Shown piece by piece: positions 8,293-17,147 of a DNA stretch of 64,000 bases. The notes beneath the pieces are model-generated. The model was not told the DNA's origin and did not search any database. It saw nothing but the letters and a program-made list of their open reading frames with translations. The stretch covers positions 6,416,001-6,480,000 of the forward strand of contig NZ_CP029426.2 of assembly GCF_002266435.3 (NCBI RefSeq), in the 5' to 3' direction. Source of the DNA: Bradyrhizobium amphicarpaeae (GTDB taxonomy: Bacteria > Pseudomonadota > Alphaproteobacteria > Rhizobiales > Xanthobacteraceae). Position numbers and translations under genes: made by a program. Within the stretch, counting starts at the first letter, position 1. Each line of letters begins with the position of its first letter.

Positions 8293-9264
8293 GTGAAGAA
8301 TTTTGCCGACCTGACCGAGCGCGAGGTGCTTGCGGTCGCGATCTCCTCCGAGGAGGAGGATAGCCGCATCTACATGACCTTCGCCGAGGATTTGAAGGAG
8401 CGCTACCCGGATTCGGCCAAGCTGTTCGAGCAGATGGCCGAGGAGGAGCGTGGCCATCGCCACATGCTGCTGGAACTCTACGAGCAGCGCTTCGGTCCGC
8501 ATCTGCCGCCGATCCGGCGCGAGGACGTCAAGGGATTCCTGCGCCGCCGCCCGGTCTGGCTGACCAAGAACCTGTCGCTCGACGCCATCCGCAGGGAAGT
8601 CGAGACCATGGAGATGCAGGCGGAGCGCTTCTATGTGAAGGCCGCCCAACAGGCCCAGGACGTCGGCGTGCGCCGCCTGCTCGGCGATCTCGCCGAGGCC
8701 GAGAAAGGTCACGAGGAGACCGCCGCCAAGTTGACCGGCGAGATCCTGAGTTCCGACGTGCGCGCGGAGGAAGATCGCACCAACCGCCGCATGTTCGTGC
8801 TGCAATATGTGCAGCCGGGCCTCGCCGGCCTGATGGACGGCTCGGTCTCGACACTGGCACCGCTGTTTGCGGCGGCCTTCGCCACGCACCAGAACTGGCA
8901 GACGTTCCTGGTCGGTCTTGCCGCTTCAATCGGCGCCGGCATCAGCATGGGGTTTGCGGAAGCGCTCTCGGACGACGGCTCGCTGACAGGCCGCGGCTCG
9001 CCCTGGTTGCGTGGTCTCACCTGCGGGGCGATGACGACGCTCGGCGGACTCGGCCACACTTTGCCCTATCTCGTGCCGGACCATTGGGCCAACGCGTTCT
9101 GGATCGCGACCGCGATCGCCGGTGTCGTCGTGTTCTTCGAATTGTGGGCGATCGCCTTCATCCGCGCGCGCTACATGGATACGCCGTTCCTCCAGGCCGT
9201 GTTCCAGATCGTGCTCGGCGGCGCCATCGTGCTGGCGGTGGGGATATTGATCGGGGCAGCGTAG
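8293..9264 (+). CDS. mbfA: Membrane-bound ferritin-like iron exporter MbfA (erythrin-VIT1 fusion)
   Basis: The protein has 323 residues from a GTG start. The N-terminal half (about residues 5-165) is a ferritin-like erythrin domain with diiron ligands visible at E20, E52/H55 (EEERGH), the E103-E112 region, and E138/H141 (EAEKGH). The C-terminal half (about 175-323) is a VIT1/CCC1-like membrane domain with [35 protein letters not shown] and further helices. This is the architecture of MbfA, which in Bradyrhizobium and Agrobacterium exports iron and protects against iron and peroxide stress. It is repressed by Irr. The Irr box directly upstream supports the same control here. Confidence 0.95.
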   Translation: MKNFADLTEREVLAVAISSEEEDSRIYMTFAEDLKERYPDSAKLFEQMAEEERGHRHMLLELYEQRFGPHLPPIRREDVKGFLRRRPVWLTKNLSLDAIRREVETMEMQAERFYVKAAQQAQDVGVRRLLGDLAEAEKGHEETAAKLTGEILSSDVRAEEDRTNRRMFVLQYVQPGLAGLMDGSVSTLAPLFAAAFATHQNWQTFLVGLAASIGAGISMGFAEALSDDGSLTGRGSPWLRGLTCGAMTTLGGLGHTLPYLVPDHWANAFWIATAIAGVVVFFELWAIAFIRARYMDTPFLQAVFQIVLGGAIVLAVGILIGAA

Positions 9265-9464
9265 CCTCGGCGTCGGCTACGGGCTGACATCCGGCTCCGA
9301 TTCGTGATCAAGATCATCATCGGCTACGCGTTCCCCGTGCCGGGTCAAAAGCCCGACGGCGGCAGACGCTTCAGCAACCCGGTCAACCCGTTTGGACATG
9401 CCGCCACGCGAACCTTCCAACCCTGACACCACCTGACCCCAGGGCTCCTCTCATCGAGACTCCC

Positions 9465-9995
9465 ATGACGCCTCGTCTTCAATACGGCGCTCCCGCCAAG
9501 ATCCTCCACTGGTCGATCGTGGCGCTGCTCGCCTTGCAATATCCGATCGGCTGGCTGATGCCGGACATCCACCGCGGCATGACCCCGGGGACGGGAATGA
9601 CGTTTCACGTCTCGATCGGAATCCTGATCCTCGCGCTGACCGCCCTTCGCTTCCTGTGGCGGCTCACCCATCCCGTTGCGCCCGAGAGTTCTCTTCCCGG
9701 CTGGCAGCGCGTCTCTTCGGAGGCCGTGCACTGGCTGCTCTATGCGCTGGTGCTGGCAACGACGATCACGGGCTGGCTGTTCGCATCGTACCGGGGATGG
9801 TCCGTCTCGTTCTTCTATCTCGTGCCGCTGCCGATGCTGGCGTCGGACAACGCTGCCGCCGGTCGCAGCATCGACGGACTGCACCAGGCCACGGAGTGGG
9901 CGCTGCTGACCACGATCGTCATTCACGTCGCCGCCGCGCTCGCGCATCAATTCCTCTACCGCGATGGCGTCATGCAGCGGATGTTGCCCAGGTAG
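9465..9995 (+). CDS. Cytochrome b561-family membrane protein
   Basis: The 176-residue protein has four membrane helices. Candidate heme-ligand histidines lie in AKILHWSIV (H15), MTFHVSIG (H48), SEAVHWLLY and TIVIHVAAALAH (near 150). The order fits di-heme bacterial cytochrome b561 (CybB type), which passes electrons from quinol to acceptors such as superoxide. The conserved GWLFASYRGW loop is typical. There is no dedicated partner protein beside it. The 200-base gap before it shows no gene. Confidence 0.88.
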   Translation: MTPRLQYGAPAKILHWSIVALLALQYPIGWLMPDIHRGMTPGTGMTFHVSIGILILALTALRFLWRLTHPVAPESSLPGWQRVSSEAVHWLLYALVLATTITGWLFASYRGWSVSFFYLVPLPMLASDNAAAGRSIDGLHQATEWALLTTIVIHVAAALAHQFLYRDGVMQRMLPR

Positions 9996-10086
9996 TTCTT
10001 GTAACAGGATAATTGCTCCCAAACGGCGGTTGCGGCATCGGGAAAAACTGCGCATCATCGGCTTCAGCGAAGCGCAGGAGCAGGTC

Positions 10087-11559
10087 GTGGCGAAATCGGA
10101 ATTCAGCTTCAAGGGCGCCGTCGAGCTTAAGGCCGCGTTGACCGCAAAGAAGGTGTCCGCGGTCGAGCTTGCACAGGACGCGATCGATCGCATCGAGCGT
10201 CACGACGGCAAGGTCAACGCGATCTGCGTCCGGGATTTCGACCGCGCGCTGAGTGCCGCCCGCGAGGCGGACGCCGCCTTGGCGCGCGGCGAGCGCAAGC
10301 CCTTGCTCGGCCTGCCCGTCACGGTGAAGGAATCCTTCAACATCGCGGGCCTGCCCACGACCTGGGGCTGGACGCCGCAAAAGGATTTCAAGCCGGCGGA
10401 GGATGCGCTGTCGATCTCCCGGGTGAAGAACGCCGGCGGCGTCATTCTCGGCAAGACCAACGTTCCCGTGGGCTTGGGAGACTGGCAGAGCTACAACGAC
10501 ATCTACGGCACGACGAACAATCCATACGATCTCGGCCGCACGCCCGGCGGCTCATCGGGCGGCTCGTCGGCAGCGCTTGCGGCCGGTTACGGACCGCTCT
10601 CGCTCGGATCCGACATCGGCGGTTCGCTGCGCGTGCCCGCGTTTCATTGCGGGGTCTATGCGCACAAGCCGACCTACAATCTCTGCCCCACGCGCGGTCA
10701 TACGCCGCCGCCATTTCCGGCGATCCCGATGGAACGCGATATGGCGGTGATCGGCCCGATGGCCCGGAGTGCGGCCGATCTGACGCTGCTGCTGGACGTG
10801 ATGGCCGGCCCCGATCCGCTCGACCTCGGCGTCGGCTACAGGCTCGCGCTGCCGGACGCACGCCATTCCGGACTGAAGGAATTCCGCCTGCTGGTGATCG
10901 ACAGCCATCCGCTGCTGCCCGCGAATGCCGAAATTCGCGGCGCGATCGAGGCACTGGCCGGGCGATTGACGGGCGCCGGCGCGAGCGTCGCGCGCGAAAG
11001 CCCGCTGTTTCCGGACTTCCGGGAGGCCTCGCGGCTCTACATGCGCATGCTGATGGGTTTTCTCGGGGCGTTCTTTCCGCCTGATATTCTCGCCGGCGCA
11101 CGTGCCGGGGCGGCGCATCTCTCGGCCGAGGACAAGAGCCTTGCAGCCGAGCGGCTGCGCGGCATGACCTCCAGTCATCAGGCCTGGGTGTTCGACGAAG
11201 GCGCGCGTGCCGGGTTGCGCGCGCAGTGGCGGCAATTGTTCAGGACATTCGATGCGGTGATCTGTCCGATCATGCCAACCCCCGCCTATCCGCATGACCA
11301 TTCGCCGGAGCAGGAGAAGCGCCGGATCAATATCGACGGCAAGGACCATGTCTACCCGGACCAGCTTGCCTGGCCCGGCATCGCCACGCTGACGGGCTTG
11401 CCGGCCACGGCCGTTCCACTCGGTCTATCCAAGGACGGCCTGCCGGTCGGCGTCCAGATCATCGGCCCATTCCTCGAAGACCGCACGCCGCTCAGGCTCG
11501 CTGAACTGATCGAGCGCGAGTTCGGCGGGTTCACACCGCCGAAAATGTTCGACGACTGA
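10087..11559 (+). CDS. Amidase-signature enzyme
   Basis: The 490-residue protein starts at GTG 10087 after CAGGAG; the frame upstream to 9964 overlaps the cytochrome gene and lacks conservation. The Ser-cisSer-Lys triad is visible as K81 (VTVKESFN), S156 (PGGSSGGSSAAL) and S180 (SDIGGSLRVPA), with the 75/24 spacing of GatA-type amidases. The C-terminal half contains AWPGIATLTGLPATAVPLG, which is usual for the family. It hydrolyses a carboxamide, but the substrate is unknown. It is probably a general or aryl amidase rather than GatA, since gatB and gatC are absent. A second amidase in the window (32002) has the same triad positions. Confidence 0.92.
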   Translation: MAKSEFSFKGAVELKAALTAKKVSAVELAQDAIDRIERHDGKVNAICVRDFDRALSAAREADAALARGERKPLLGLPVTVKESFNIAGLPTTWGWTPQKDFKPAEDALSISRVKNAGGVILGKTNVPVGLGDWQSYNDIYGTTNNPYDLGRTPGGSSGGSSAALAAGYGPLSLGSDIGGSLRVPAFHCGVYAHKPTYNLCPTRGHTPPPFPAIPMERDMAVIGPMARSAADLTLLLDVMAGPDPLDLGVGYRLALPDARHSGLKEFRLLVIDSHPLLPANAEIRGAIEALAGRLTGAGASVARESPLFPDFREASRLYMRMLMGFLGAFFPPDILAGARAGAAHLSAEDKSLAAERLRGMTSSHQAWVFDEGARAGLRAQWRQLFRTFDAVICPIMPTPAYPHDHSPEQEKRRINIDGKDHVYPDQLAWPGIATLTGLPATAVPLGLSKDGLPVGVQIIGPFLEDRTPLRLAELIEREFGGFTPPKMFDD

Positions 11560-11568
11560 CGCTTCCTC

Positions 11569-11630
11569 GTCACTGCGAGCGCAGCGAAGCAATCCAGACT
11601 GCATCCGCGGAGACAGATCTGGATTGCGTG
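11569..11630. repeat. Class A intergenic repeat, shortened copy
   Basis: The left arm GTCACTGCGAGCGCAGCGAA to CAATCCAGA is followed by a partial right arm, ATCTGGATTGCGT, without the terminal CGCAATGACG. It lies downstream of the amidase. Confidence 0.75.
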
Positions 11631-11713
11631 CTGCTCATAAATCAATCGCTAACCAAACAATCCTTTCCCGGGCGATGGGCCGACCGCGCATCTGACGTTT
11701 ATCCCGCTGGCAA

Positions 11714-13141
11714 TTGTTCGCCCCTAGACATTGCGGGGCACGGCCGCTCAAATCCAGCAAGAGTGATTGGGTGATAAAGGACACAATCGAGATAGGCGCG
11801 CTCCGCGAGCCCTGTCATCGCGTCAATCCGGACGCAACGCTGCCCGAGAGATGGCGTATTCCGATTGCCGTCGCGATCGGGTGCGGGCTGATCGGCATCG
11901 TGCTCCGTTACCTCGCGCGGGAACACGCGACCGCCGACGCCGCCGAGTACATCACCTGGTATACCTATGCGCGAGATCACGGCATTGGCGGGCTCGCCGA
12001 GGCATTCACCAACTACACGCCGTTTTACAGCTACCTTCTTCTGATCGCCGCGCAGTTCGATTGGCTAGGCCAGCCGCTGTCTCTCGTGAAGGCGATGTCG
12101 GCAGTATTCGAGCTCGGCTGCGCGATCGTCGTGGCCCAGATGGTCTGGCGATTTACCAAACAGCCGTTGCGCGCGTCTCTCGGCTTCTGCACAGTATGGC
12201 TTGCGCCGACGGTGTTATTCAACGGCGCAATGTGGGCGCAGGCAGATTCGATCTGGACCTTCTTCGCGCTGGTCTCGGTGTCGATGTTCATGCGGGACCG
12301 AAATGGCGTTCTGCCATTCGCAGTCGGCTGCTCGGTGAAAGCCCAGGCTGTGTTCCTGGGGCCGTTCGTGTTGGGCATGATCCTGCGCCGCAAGAATCAT
12401 TTGGCATGGCTCGCCGCCATTCCGGCAACCTATGCGATCCTCGCCATTCCGGTCCTCGTCGCCGGCAGATCCCTGGTCTCCGTGCTCGGGGTCTATCTCG
12501 ACCAGGCTCACACCTTTCACCGCCTCACGATGAATGCAGCGAATGTCTGGGTGTTTGCCGGCGGAACACCGTACGCGGTCGGAGTTGCCGCCGGCCTCGC
12601 GCTCGCAGCGGCGTGCGGACTTGCCCTGTCGATCTTCATCGCACAGTCCAAGCGGACGGGGCCGGAGTTCATCCTGCTCGTCGCGTGCGCATCGCTCATC
12701 CTCATGCCGTACCTGCTCCCGAAGATGCACGAGCGCTATTTCTATGCGTTCGAACTCGCCTCCATCGCCCTGGCCTGCCTCAATCTGCGCTATCTGCCGT
12801 TCGCGGTGATTGCCCAGGTCGACGGCGTGCTATCCTATCTCGCGTTCGAGAGCGGGATCGTCATGGGTCTGCTGCCGGCGGCGCTCTGCAATACCGTTCT
12901 CGTGTTCTACCTCGTGCTCGATCTCCGCCACGGCGAAATTGGATTTCGCTTTCCGCGTTTTGCCTGGCTTGGCTTCACTGCGTCGACCGCGGGATTGTTC
13001 TCCTATCTGCTGTTCGTGGGTCCCGGCCTGAACGTATCCCTCGCCTATATGCTCGTCGCGGGTCTCGCCACGGCCATGACGCTGATGCTCGTGAAGGAGA
13101 CGCGCCACGCCTCGGCCGACGCTTCCGCCGCGTCGCGCTGA
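11714..13141 (+). CDS. Polytopic membrane glycosyltransferase, GT87/DUF2029-like
   Basis: The 475-residue protein has about ten hydrophobic segments. After the first helix an acidic motif (TADAAEYITW) is followed by NYTPFYSYLL. Later come GAMWAQADSIWTFFALVSV (about residue 173) and LPKMHERYFYAFELAS (about 335). Gln-Ala-Asp before the WTFF helix and KMHERY are hallmarks of polyprenol-phosphate-dependent mannosyl- or arabinosyltransferases (GT-C fold). It probably adds a sugar to an extracytoplasmic acceptor. An alternative GTG start at 11771 would remove 19 poorly conserved residues and is plausible. No glycan biosynthesis neighbours are seen. Confidence 0.62.
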   Translation: MFAPRHCGARPLKSSKSDWVIKDTIEIGALREPCHRVNPDATLPERWRIPIAVAIGCGLIGIVLRYLAREHATADAAEYITWYTYARDHGIGGLAEAFTNYTPFYSYLLLIAAQFDWLGQPLSLVKAMSAVFELGCAIVVAQMVWRFTKQPLRASLGFCTVWLAPTVLFNGAMWAQADSIWTFFALVSVSMFMRDRNGVLPFAVGCSVKAQAVFLGPFVLGMILRRKNHLAWLAAIPATYAILAIPVLVAGRSLVSVLGVYLDQAHTFHRLTMNAANVWVFAGGTPYAVGVAAGLALAAACGLALSIFIAQSKRTGPEFILLVACASLILMPYLLPKMHERYFYAFELASIALACLNLRYLPFAVIAQVDGVLSYLAFESGIVMGLLPAALCNTVLVFYLVLDLRHGEIGFRFPRFAWLGFTASTAGLFSYLLFVGPGLNVSLAYMLVAGLATAMTLMLVKETRHASADASAASR

Positions 13142-13169
13142 CTCAGGTCCCGGGCGACGACGGTGTCCG

Positions 13170-14258
13170 CTAACTGTCGAATACGATCACGCTGCGCAGC
13201 GTCTTGCCGGCTTTCATGTTGGCAAAGCCCTCGTTGATCTCCGACAGCTTCAATTTCGCCGAGATCCAGTCTTCCAGATGCAGCCGCCCCCGCAGGTAGA
13301 AATCGACCAGGCGCGGCATGTCGACGCGAAAATGGTTCGAGCCCATCGAGGAGCCCTGGATCCGGCGCTCGCGCAGGAAATCGAAGCCGTGCAGCTCGAT
13401 CTTCTGGCCGAACGGGATCATGCCGACGATGGTGGCGGTGCCGCCGGAGGCGAGCATGCCGAATGCCTGCTCGGCGGTTTCCTTGCGGCCAAGCACCTCG
13501 AAGGAATGATGCACGCCGCCATTGGTGAGATCGCGCACCTGCTTCACCACGTCGCCGTCGGCGGGATTGATGATGTCGGTCGCACCTAGCTTGGTCGCAA
13601 GCTGGAGCTTGGCCGGATTGGTGTCGATCGCAATGATGCGGCCGGCGCCAGCGATCTGTGCGCCGTTGATCGCGGCCATGCCGACGCCGCCGCAGCCGAT
13701 CACCGCCACGGTTTCACCCGCCGTCACTTTCGCGGTATTCACCACGGCGCCATAGCCGGTGATGACGCCGCAGCCGATCAGTGCGGCGAGATCGAGCGGC
13801 ATTTCCTTGCGGATTTTGACGATCGCGTTCTCGTGCACCAGCATCTGCTCGGCAAAGGACGAGAGATTGAGAAACTGGTGCAGCTTCTCGGGCTTCGACC
13901 ACTGCATCCGGTTTGAGACGCCCGGCAGCAGCTTCACGGTGGTGTCGGTGCAGAGCACGGTGCGGCCCGTGGTGCAATTGTCGCAGGTGCCGCAGAATAC
14001 CGACAGGCAGGTGACGACGTGGTCACCCGGCTTGACGTAAGTGACATCGGAGCCGACCTGCTCGACGACGCCGGCGGACTCGTGGCCGAGCACCGCGGGC
14101 AGCGGATGCGGATAAAGCCCTTCCATGAAATGCAGGTCGGAGTGACAAAGCCCGGCGACCGTGGTGCGGATCAGGACTTCGCGCGGGCCGGGCTTCGGCA
14201 GGCTGACATCCTCGATGACCAGCGGCTGGTTGACTTCATAGAGGACGGCGGCCTTCAT
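13170..14258 (-). CDS. Zn-dependent alcohol dehydrogenase (class III-like MDR family)
   Basis: The protein has 362 residues. Catalytic zinc ligands are C38 (GLCHSDLHF) and the HE pair in LGHESAGVV (near 59). The structural zinc lobe CGTCDNCTTGRTVLC lies at about 90-104, followed by a third catalytic Cys in LIGCGVITGYGA (near 163). The NAD-binding motif is VIGCGGVGMAA. The fold and length match class III-like alcohol dehydrogenases, including S-(hydroxymethyl)glutathione or benzyl-alcohol-type enzymes. The physiological substrate is not clear. It is transcribed from 46 bases beyond the acyl-CoA dehydrogenase stop, so the two could form one operon. Confidence 0.92.
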   Translation of the reverse strand: MKAAVLYEVNQPLVIEDVSLPKPGPREVLIRTTVAGLCHSDLHFMEGLYPHPLPAVLGHESAGVVEQVGSDVTYVKPGDHVVTCLSVFCGTCDNCTTGRTVLCTDTTVKLLPGVSNRMQWSKPEKLHQFLNLSSFAEQMLVHENAIVKIRKEMPLDLAALIGCGVITGYGAVVNTAKVTAGETVAVIGCGGVGMAAINGAQIAGAGRIIAIDTNPAKLQLATKLGATDIINPADGDVVKQVRDLTNGGVHHSFEVLGRKETAEQAFGMLASGGTATIVGMIPFGQKIELHGFDFLRERRIQGSSMGSNHFRVDMPRLVDFYLRGRLHLEDWISAKLKLSEINEGFANMKAGKTLRSVIVFDS

Positions 14259-14303
14259 CGAGCTCTCCCTGTCGCGTTTCTTGGTTTGATCGTGGCGTGC
14301 AGC

Positions 14304-16088
14304 CTACGCCGCCAGAACCAGTTCGCCAACCTCGCTCATGCCGGCTGAGCTGTCGCCGAGCAGCAGCGCGGCGATCCGGGCTTGCGTGGCATTTTCCGTG
14401 AGCCGGAACGGATCGCCTGGAGACACCCGATGATCGATCACCAGCCGCGACAACAGCAGCCGGCGCGCATCGCCGCGCATCTCGTGGATGCGGTGTGCTT
14501 CCCACGCCAGAGCGACTGCGCTGGCGACATGATACAGCAGGCTCGTCGCACGACGCGCGTCGGCTTCGTTCTCCGATTTCGCGGCAACCTCGCGCGCAAA
14601 GCCGACGGCGCGATCGACGAGGCCGCGCAAACGTTCGCGCCAGGCCTGCGGCACGGAAGCGCTGTCATCGAGCCGGGCATGCAGATCGGCTGACAGCGCT
14701 GATTCCGCGCCATGGCGGCCGACCGCGCGCCGGAGCGCATCGATCGCGACGATGTTGCCGGTGCCTTCCCAGACCGAACCGAGATGCGCGTCGCGCAGCA
14801 GCCGGGCGGTGGCGAACTCCTCGATATAGCCGATGCCCCCGCGCATCTCGAGCGCATCGCCGCAGACTTTTCGCGCATCACGGGTGGCGCGGAATTTCAG
14901 CGTCGGGGTGAGAATGCGCAACAATGCCGCCGCATCCTGGCTGCCGGCCTCGGCGCGGTCGAGCGCGTCCGCGGTGAGGAAGCTCATCGACAGCGCCTGC
15001 TCGACCGGCAGCATGATCTTCAGCATCTGCCGCCGGCCGAGCGGCAGGTCGATGATGCGGCTGCCGAACACGACGCGGTTGGTCGCAACCGTCATGGCGT
15101 CGTGATAGGCGCGGCGCATCAGCGCGGTCGACTTGACGCCGTTGGAGAGCCGCGACGAGTTCACCATCTCGGCCATCTGCACGAAGCCGCGGTCGAGCTT
15201 GCCCACGGCATAGGCGATGGCGCCCTCCAGCTTGATCTCGCCCGAGGCCATCGAGCGAGTGCCGAGCTTGTCCTTCAGGCGCACGATCCGGTAGTGGTTT
15301 TGAGAGCCGTCGTCGAGGAAGCGCGGCATCAGGAACAGCCCGACGCCGCGGGTGCCGGGGCCGGCGCCTTCCGGGCGCGCCAGCAGCATCACGACTTTCG
15401 CATCGGCATTCGAGCAGAACCATTTCTCGCCGGTGAGGCGCCAATGGTCGCCTTCCTGCACGGCGCGCGTGGTCAGGGTGCCGACGTCGGACCCGCCCTC
15501 CTTCTCGGTCATGAACTGGCCGCCCTGGGTCAACTTGCTCATGTCGGTCGAGGTCAGGCCGTCGAGATATTTCGCCTTCAGTGCCTCGCTTCCGAAGTTC
15601 GCCAGCAGCTTGGCGCAGCCGTCGGTGACGTTGATCGGGCAGCCCATCCCGAATTCGGTCTGATTGAAAAGAAACGTGAAGGCGTGCTTGGCGACGACAG
15701 GATATTTGTCCGGCCAACCCATGATGCCCTTGCGGAGCGAGAGCGCGTGAATGCCGAATTCGCCGAACGCTGCCTTCTCCAGCTCGCGGTAGGCCGGATG
15801 ATATTCGATCGATTGCATATCGCGGCCGAACTTGTCGCGCTGGTGCAGCACCGGCGTATGCCGGTCGGCGAGCCGTGCGCATTCGTCGAGCGGCCCGCCG
15901 GCAAGGTCGCCGAGGCGGTCGAGATGCGGCTCGATGTGACGAAACAGCGCGTCCGGCAGGTGGATGCGCAGCAAATCGGTGAGCGCGGGATCGGCGCGGT
16001 AGAAGTTCATGCCTGACGTATCGGGAGCCAGCAGGCCGGATGGTGCGGCCGCGACATTTTTTGCCTGCCCTGTGAGCGGCTTGTGCAT
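14304..16088 (-). CDS. Acyl-CoA dehydrogenase, AidB-like
   Basis: The protein has 594 residues. The start MHKPLTGQAKNV follows GAAGAGGA, while the frame beyond it to 16196 is unsupported. An N-terminal extension precedes the acyl-CoA dehydrogenase core. FAD/substrate motifs are QGGQFMTEKEGGSDV (about 205-219), TGEKWFCSNADA (about 240), RMASGEIKLEGA-like strand, and the C-terminal RGGIGYIEEFATARLLRDA followed by WEGTGNIVAIDALRR, which closely follows AidB. AidB-type proteins are flavin-containing and linked to alkylation stress in E. coli. In alphaproteobacteria many act as acyl-CoA dehydrogenases. The alcohol dehydrogenase downstream and SDR/enoyl-CoA hydratase nearby favour a lipid or alcohol oxidation role. 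Confidence 0.9.
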   Translation of the reverse strand: MHKPLTGQAKNVAAAPSGLLAPDTSGMNFYRADPALTDLLRIHLPDALFRHIEPHLDRLGDLAGGPLDECARLADRHTPVLHQRDKFGRDMQSIEYHPAYRELEKAAFGEFGIHALSLRKGIMGWPDKYPVVAKHAFTFLFNQTEFGMGCPINVTDGCAKLLANFGSEALKAKYLDGLTSTDMSKLTQGGQFMTEKEGGSDVGTLTTRAVQEGDHWRLTGEKWFCSNADAKVVMLLARPEGAGPGTRGVGLFLMPRFLDDGSQNHYRIVRLKDKLGTRSMASGEIKLEGAIAYAVGKLDRGFVQMAEMVNSSRLSNGVKSTALMRRAYHDAMTVATNRVVFGSRIIDLPLGRRQMLKIMLPVEQALSMSFLTADALDRAEAGSQDAAALLRILTPTLKFRATRDARKVCGDALEMRGGIGYIEEFATARLLRDAHLGSVWEGTGNIVAIDALRRAVGRHGAESALSADLHARLDDSASVPQAWRERLRGLVDRAVGFAREVAAKSENEADARRATSLLYHVASAVALAWEAHRIHEMRGDARRLLLSRLVIDHRVSPGDPFRLTENATQARIAALLLGDSSAGMSEVGELVLAA

Positions 16089-16320
16089 GATCGTCCTCTT
16101 CGTTCCTGGCCCTGCGAACATTTTGCGCTGATTTGGCGCTTGCCGCGTTGAATGATGTCGATCATGCTCCAGGCTTGAGAGGCGATAAAGCCGCAAATTG
16201 TCAGGGAGGCATGAGCCCCGTGAAGGAGCAATTCGCTCTGCGGAATTGTGACCAGCGCGGCTGGTCGTCAGCCCGGACCGTGCATAGATCAGCGGCTCCC
16301 TGTCTCCGAGAGATCACGCC

Positions 16321-17022
16321 ATGGAACATCCGAAATACAAGATCGCCCTCATCGTCGGCGCCGGTGAAGGCCTGAGCGCCTCGCTGGCACAGCTGCTCTC
16401 CAAGCAGGGCATCCGCGTCGCGCTGGCCGCGCGAAAGATCGAGAAGCTCGGCGCGCTCTGTAGCGAGACCGGCGCCAGGGCCTATGCCTGCAACGCGACC
16501 GAGCCCGACGAGGTCGAGCGGTTGTTTGGCCTCGTCGAGCGCGAGATCGGCACGCCGGACCTCGTCGTCTACAACGCCAGCGGCCGCACCCGCGGACCGT
16601 TCGTCGACCTCGTTCCGGCGGACGTCGCGCAAGCCATTGCCGTCAGCGCTTATGGCGGCTTCCTGGTGGCGCAACAGGCGGCGAAACGCATGGTGCCCAA
16701 CAAGCATGGTGCGATCCTGTTCACCGGCGCCTCCGCCAGCGTCAAGGGCTACGCGCAGTCGGCATCGTTCGCGATGGGCAAGTTCGCATTGCGCGGCCTC
16801 GCGCAGAGCCTGGCGCGCGAATTGTCGCCGCAGGGCATCCATGTCGCGCATTTCGTCATCGACGGCGGCATCCGCAGTGCGGCGAGGACGGAAGCCGAAG
16901 ACAAGCCGGATTCGATGCTCGATCCCGATGCGATCGCGGAGAGCTATTGGAACGTGCTGCAGCAGCCGCGCAACGCCTGGAGCTGGGAGCTCGAGCTGCG
17001 CCCCTGGGTGGAGAAGTTCTGA
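16321..17022 (+). CDS. SDR-family protein with Tyr-to-Phe active-site change
   Basis: The 233-residue protein follows GAGAGATCACGCC. The nucleotide motif VGAGEGLSAS (near residue 13), the YNASGR motif in place of NNAG, and Ser in FTGASASVKG define an SDR fold. The catalytic YxxxK reads FAMGK, so the Lys is kept while the proton-donating Tyr is Phe. The region FALRGLAQSLARELSPQGIH is otherwise very regular. An SDR-like subgroup with this Phe is common in proteobacteria, so the change is not a recent mutation. The reaction is unknown. It is divergent from the acyl-CoA dehydrogenase, with a 232-base gap. Confidence 0.88.
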   Translation: MEHPKYKIALIVGAGEGLSASLAQLLSKQGIRVALAARKIEKLGALCSETGARAYACNATEPDEVERLFGLVEREIGTPDLVVYNASGRTRGPFVDLVPADVAQAIAVSAYGGFLVAQQAAKRMVPNKHGAILFTGASASVKGYAQSASFAMGKFALRGLAQSLARELSPQGIHVAHFVIDGGIRSAARTEAEDKPDSMLDPDAIAESYWNVLQQPRNAWSWELELRPWVEKF

Positions 17023-17044
17023 GGCAATCACGTAACAACAATAG

Positions 17045-17131
17045 CCGTCATTGCGAGGAGCGAAGCGACGAAGCGATCCAGACTATTTCCGCGGAGAGAG
17101 CCTGGATTGCTTCGCTTCGCTCGCAATGACG
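17045..17131. repeat. Class A intergenic inverted repeat, complete copy
   Basis: The left arm CGTCATTGCGAGGAGCGAAG to GATCCAGACT is mirrored by CCTGGATTGCTTCGCTTCGC to GCAATGACGG on the right. The end of the element abuts the ribosome site GGAGGGAGAG of the enoyl-CoA hydratase gene. The leader RNA may therefore carry part of the stem. Confidence 0.85.
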
Positions 17132-17147
17132 GAGGGAGAGAGCAAAC

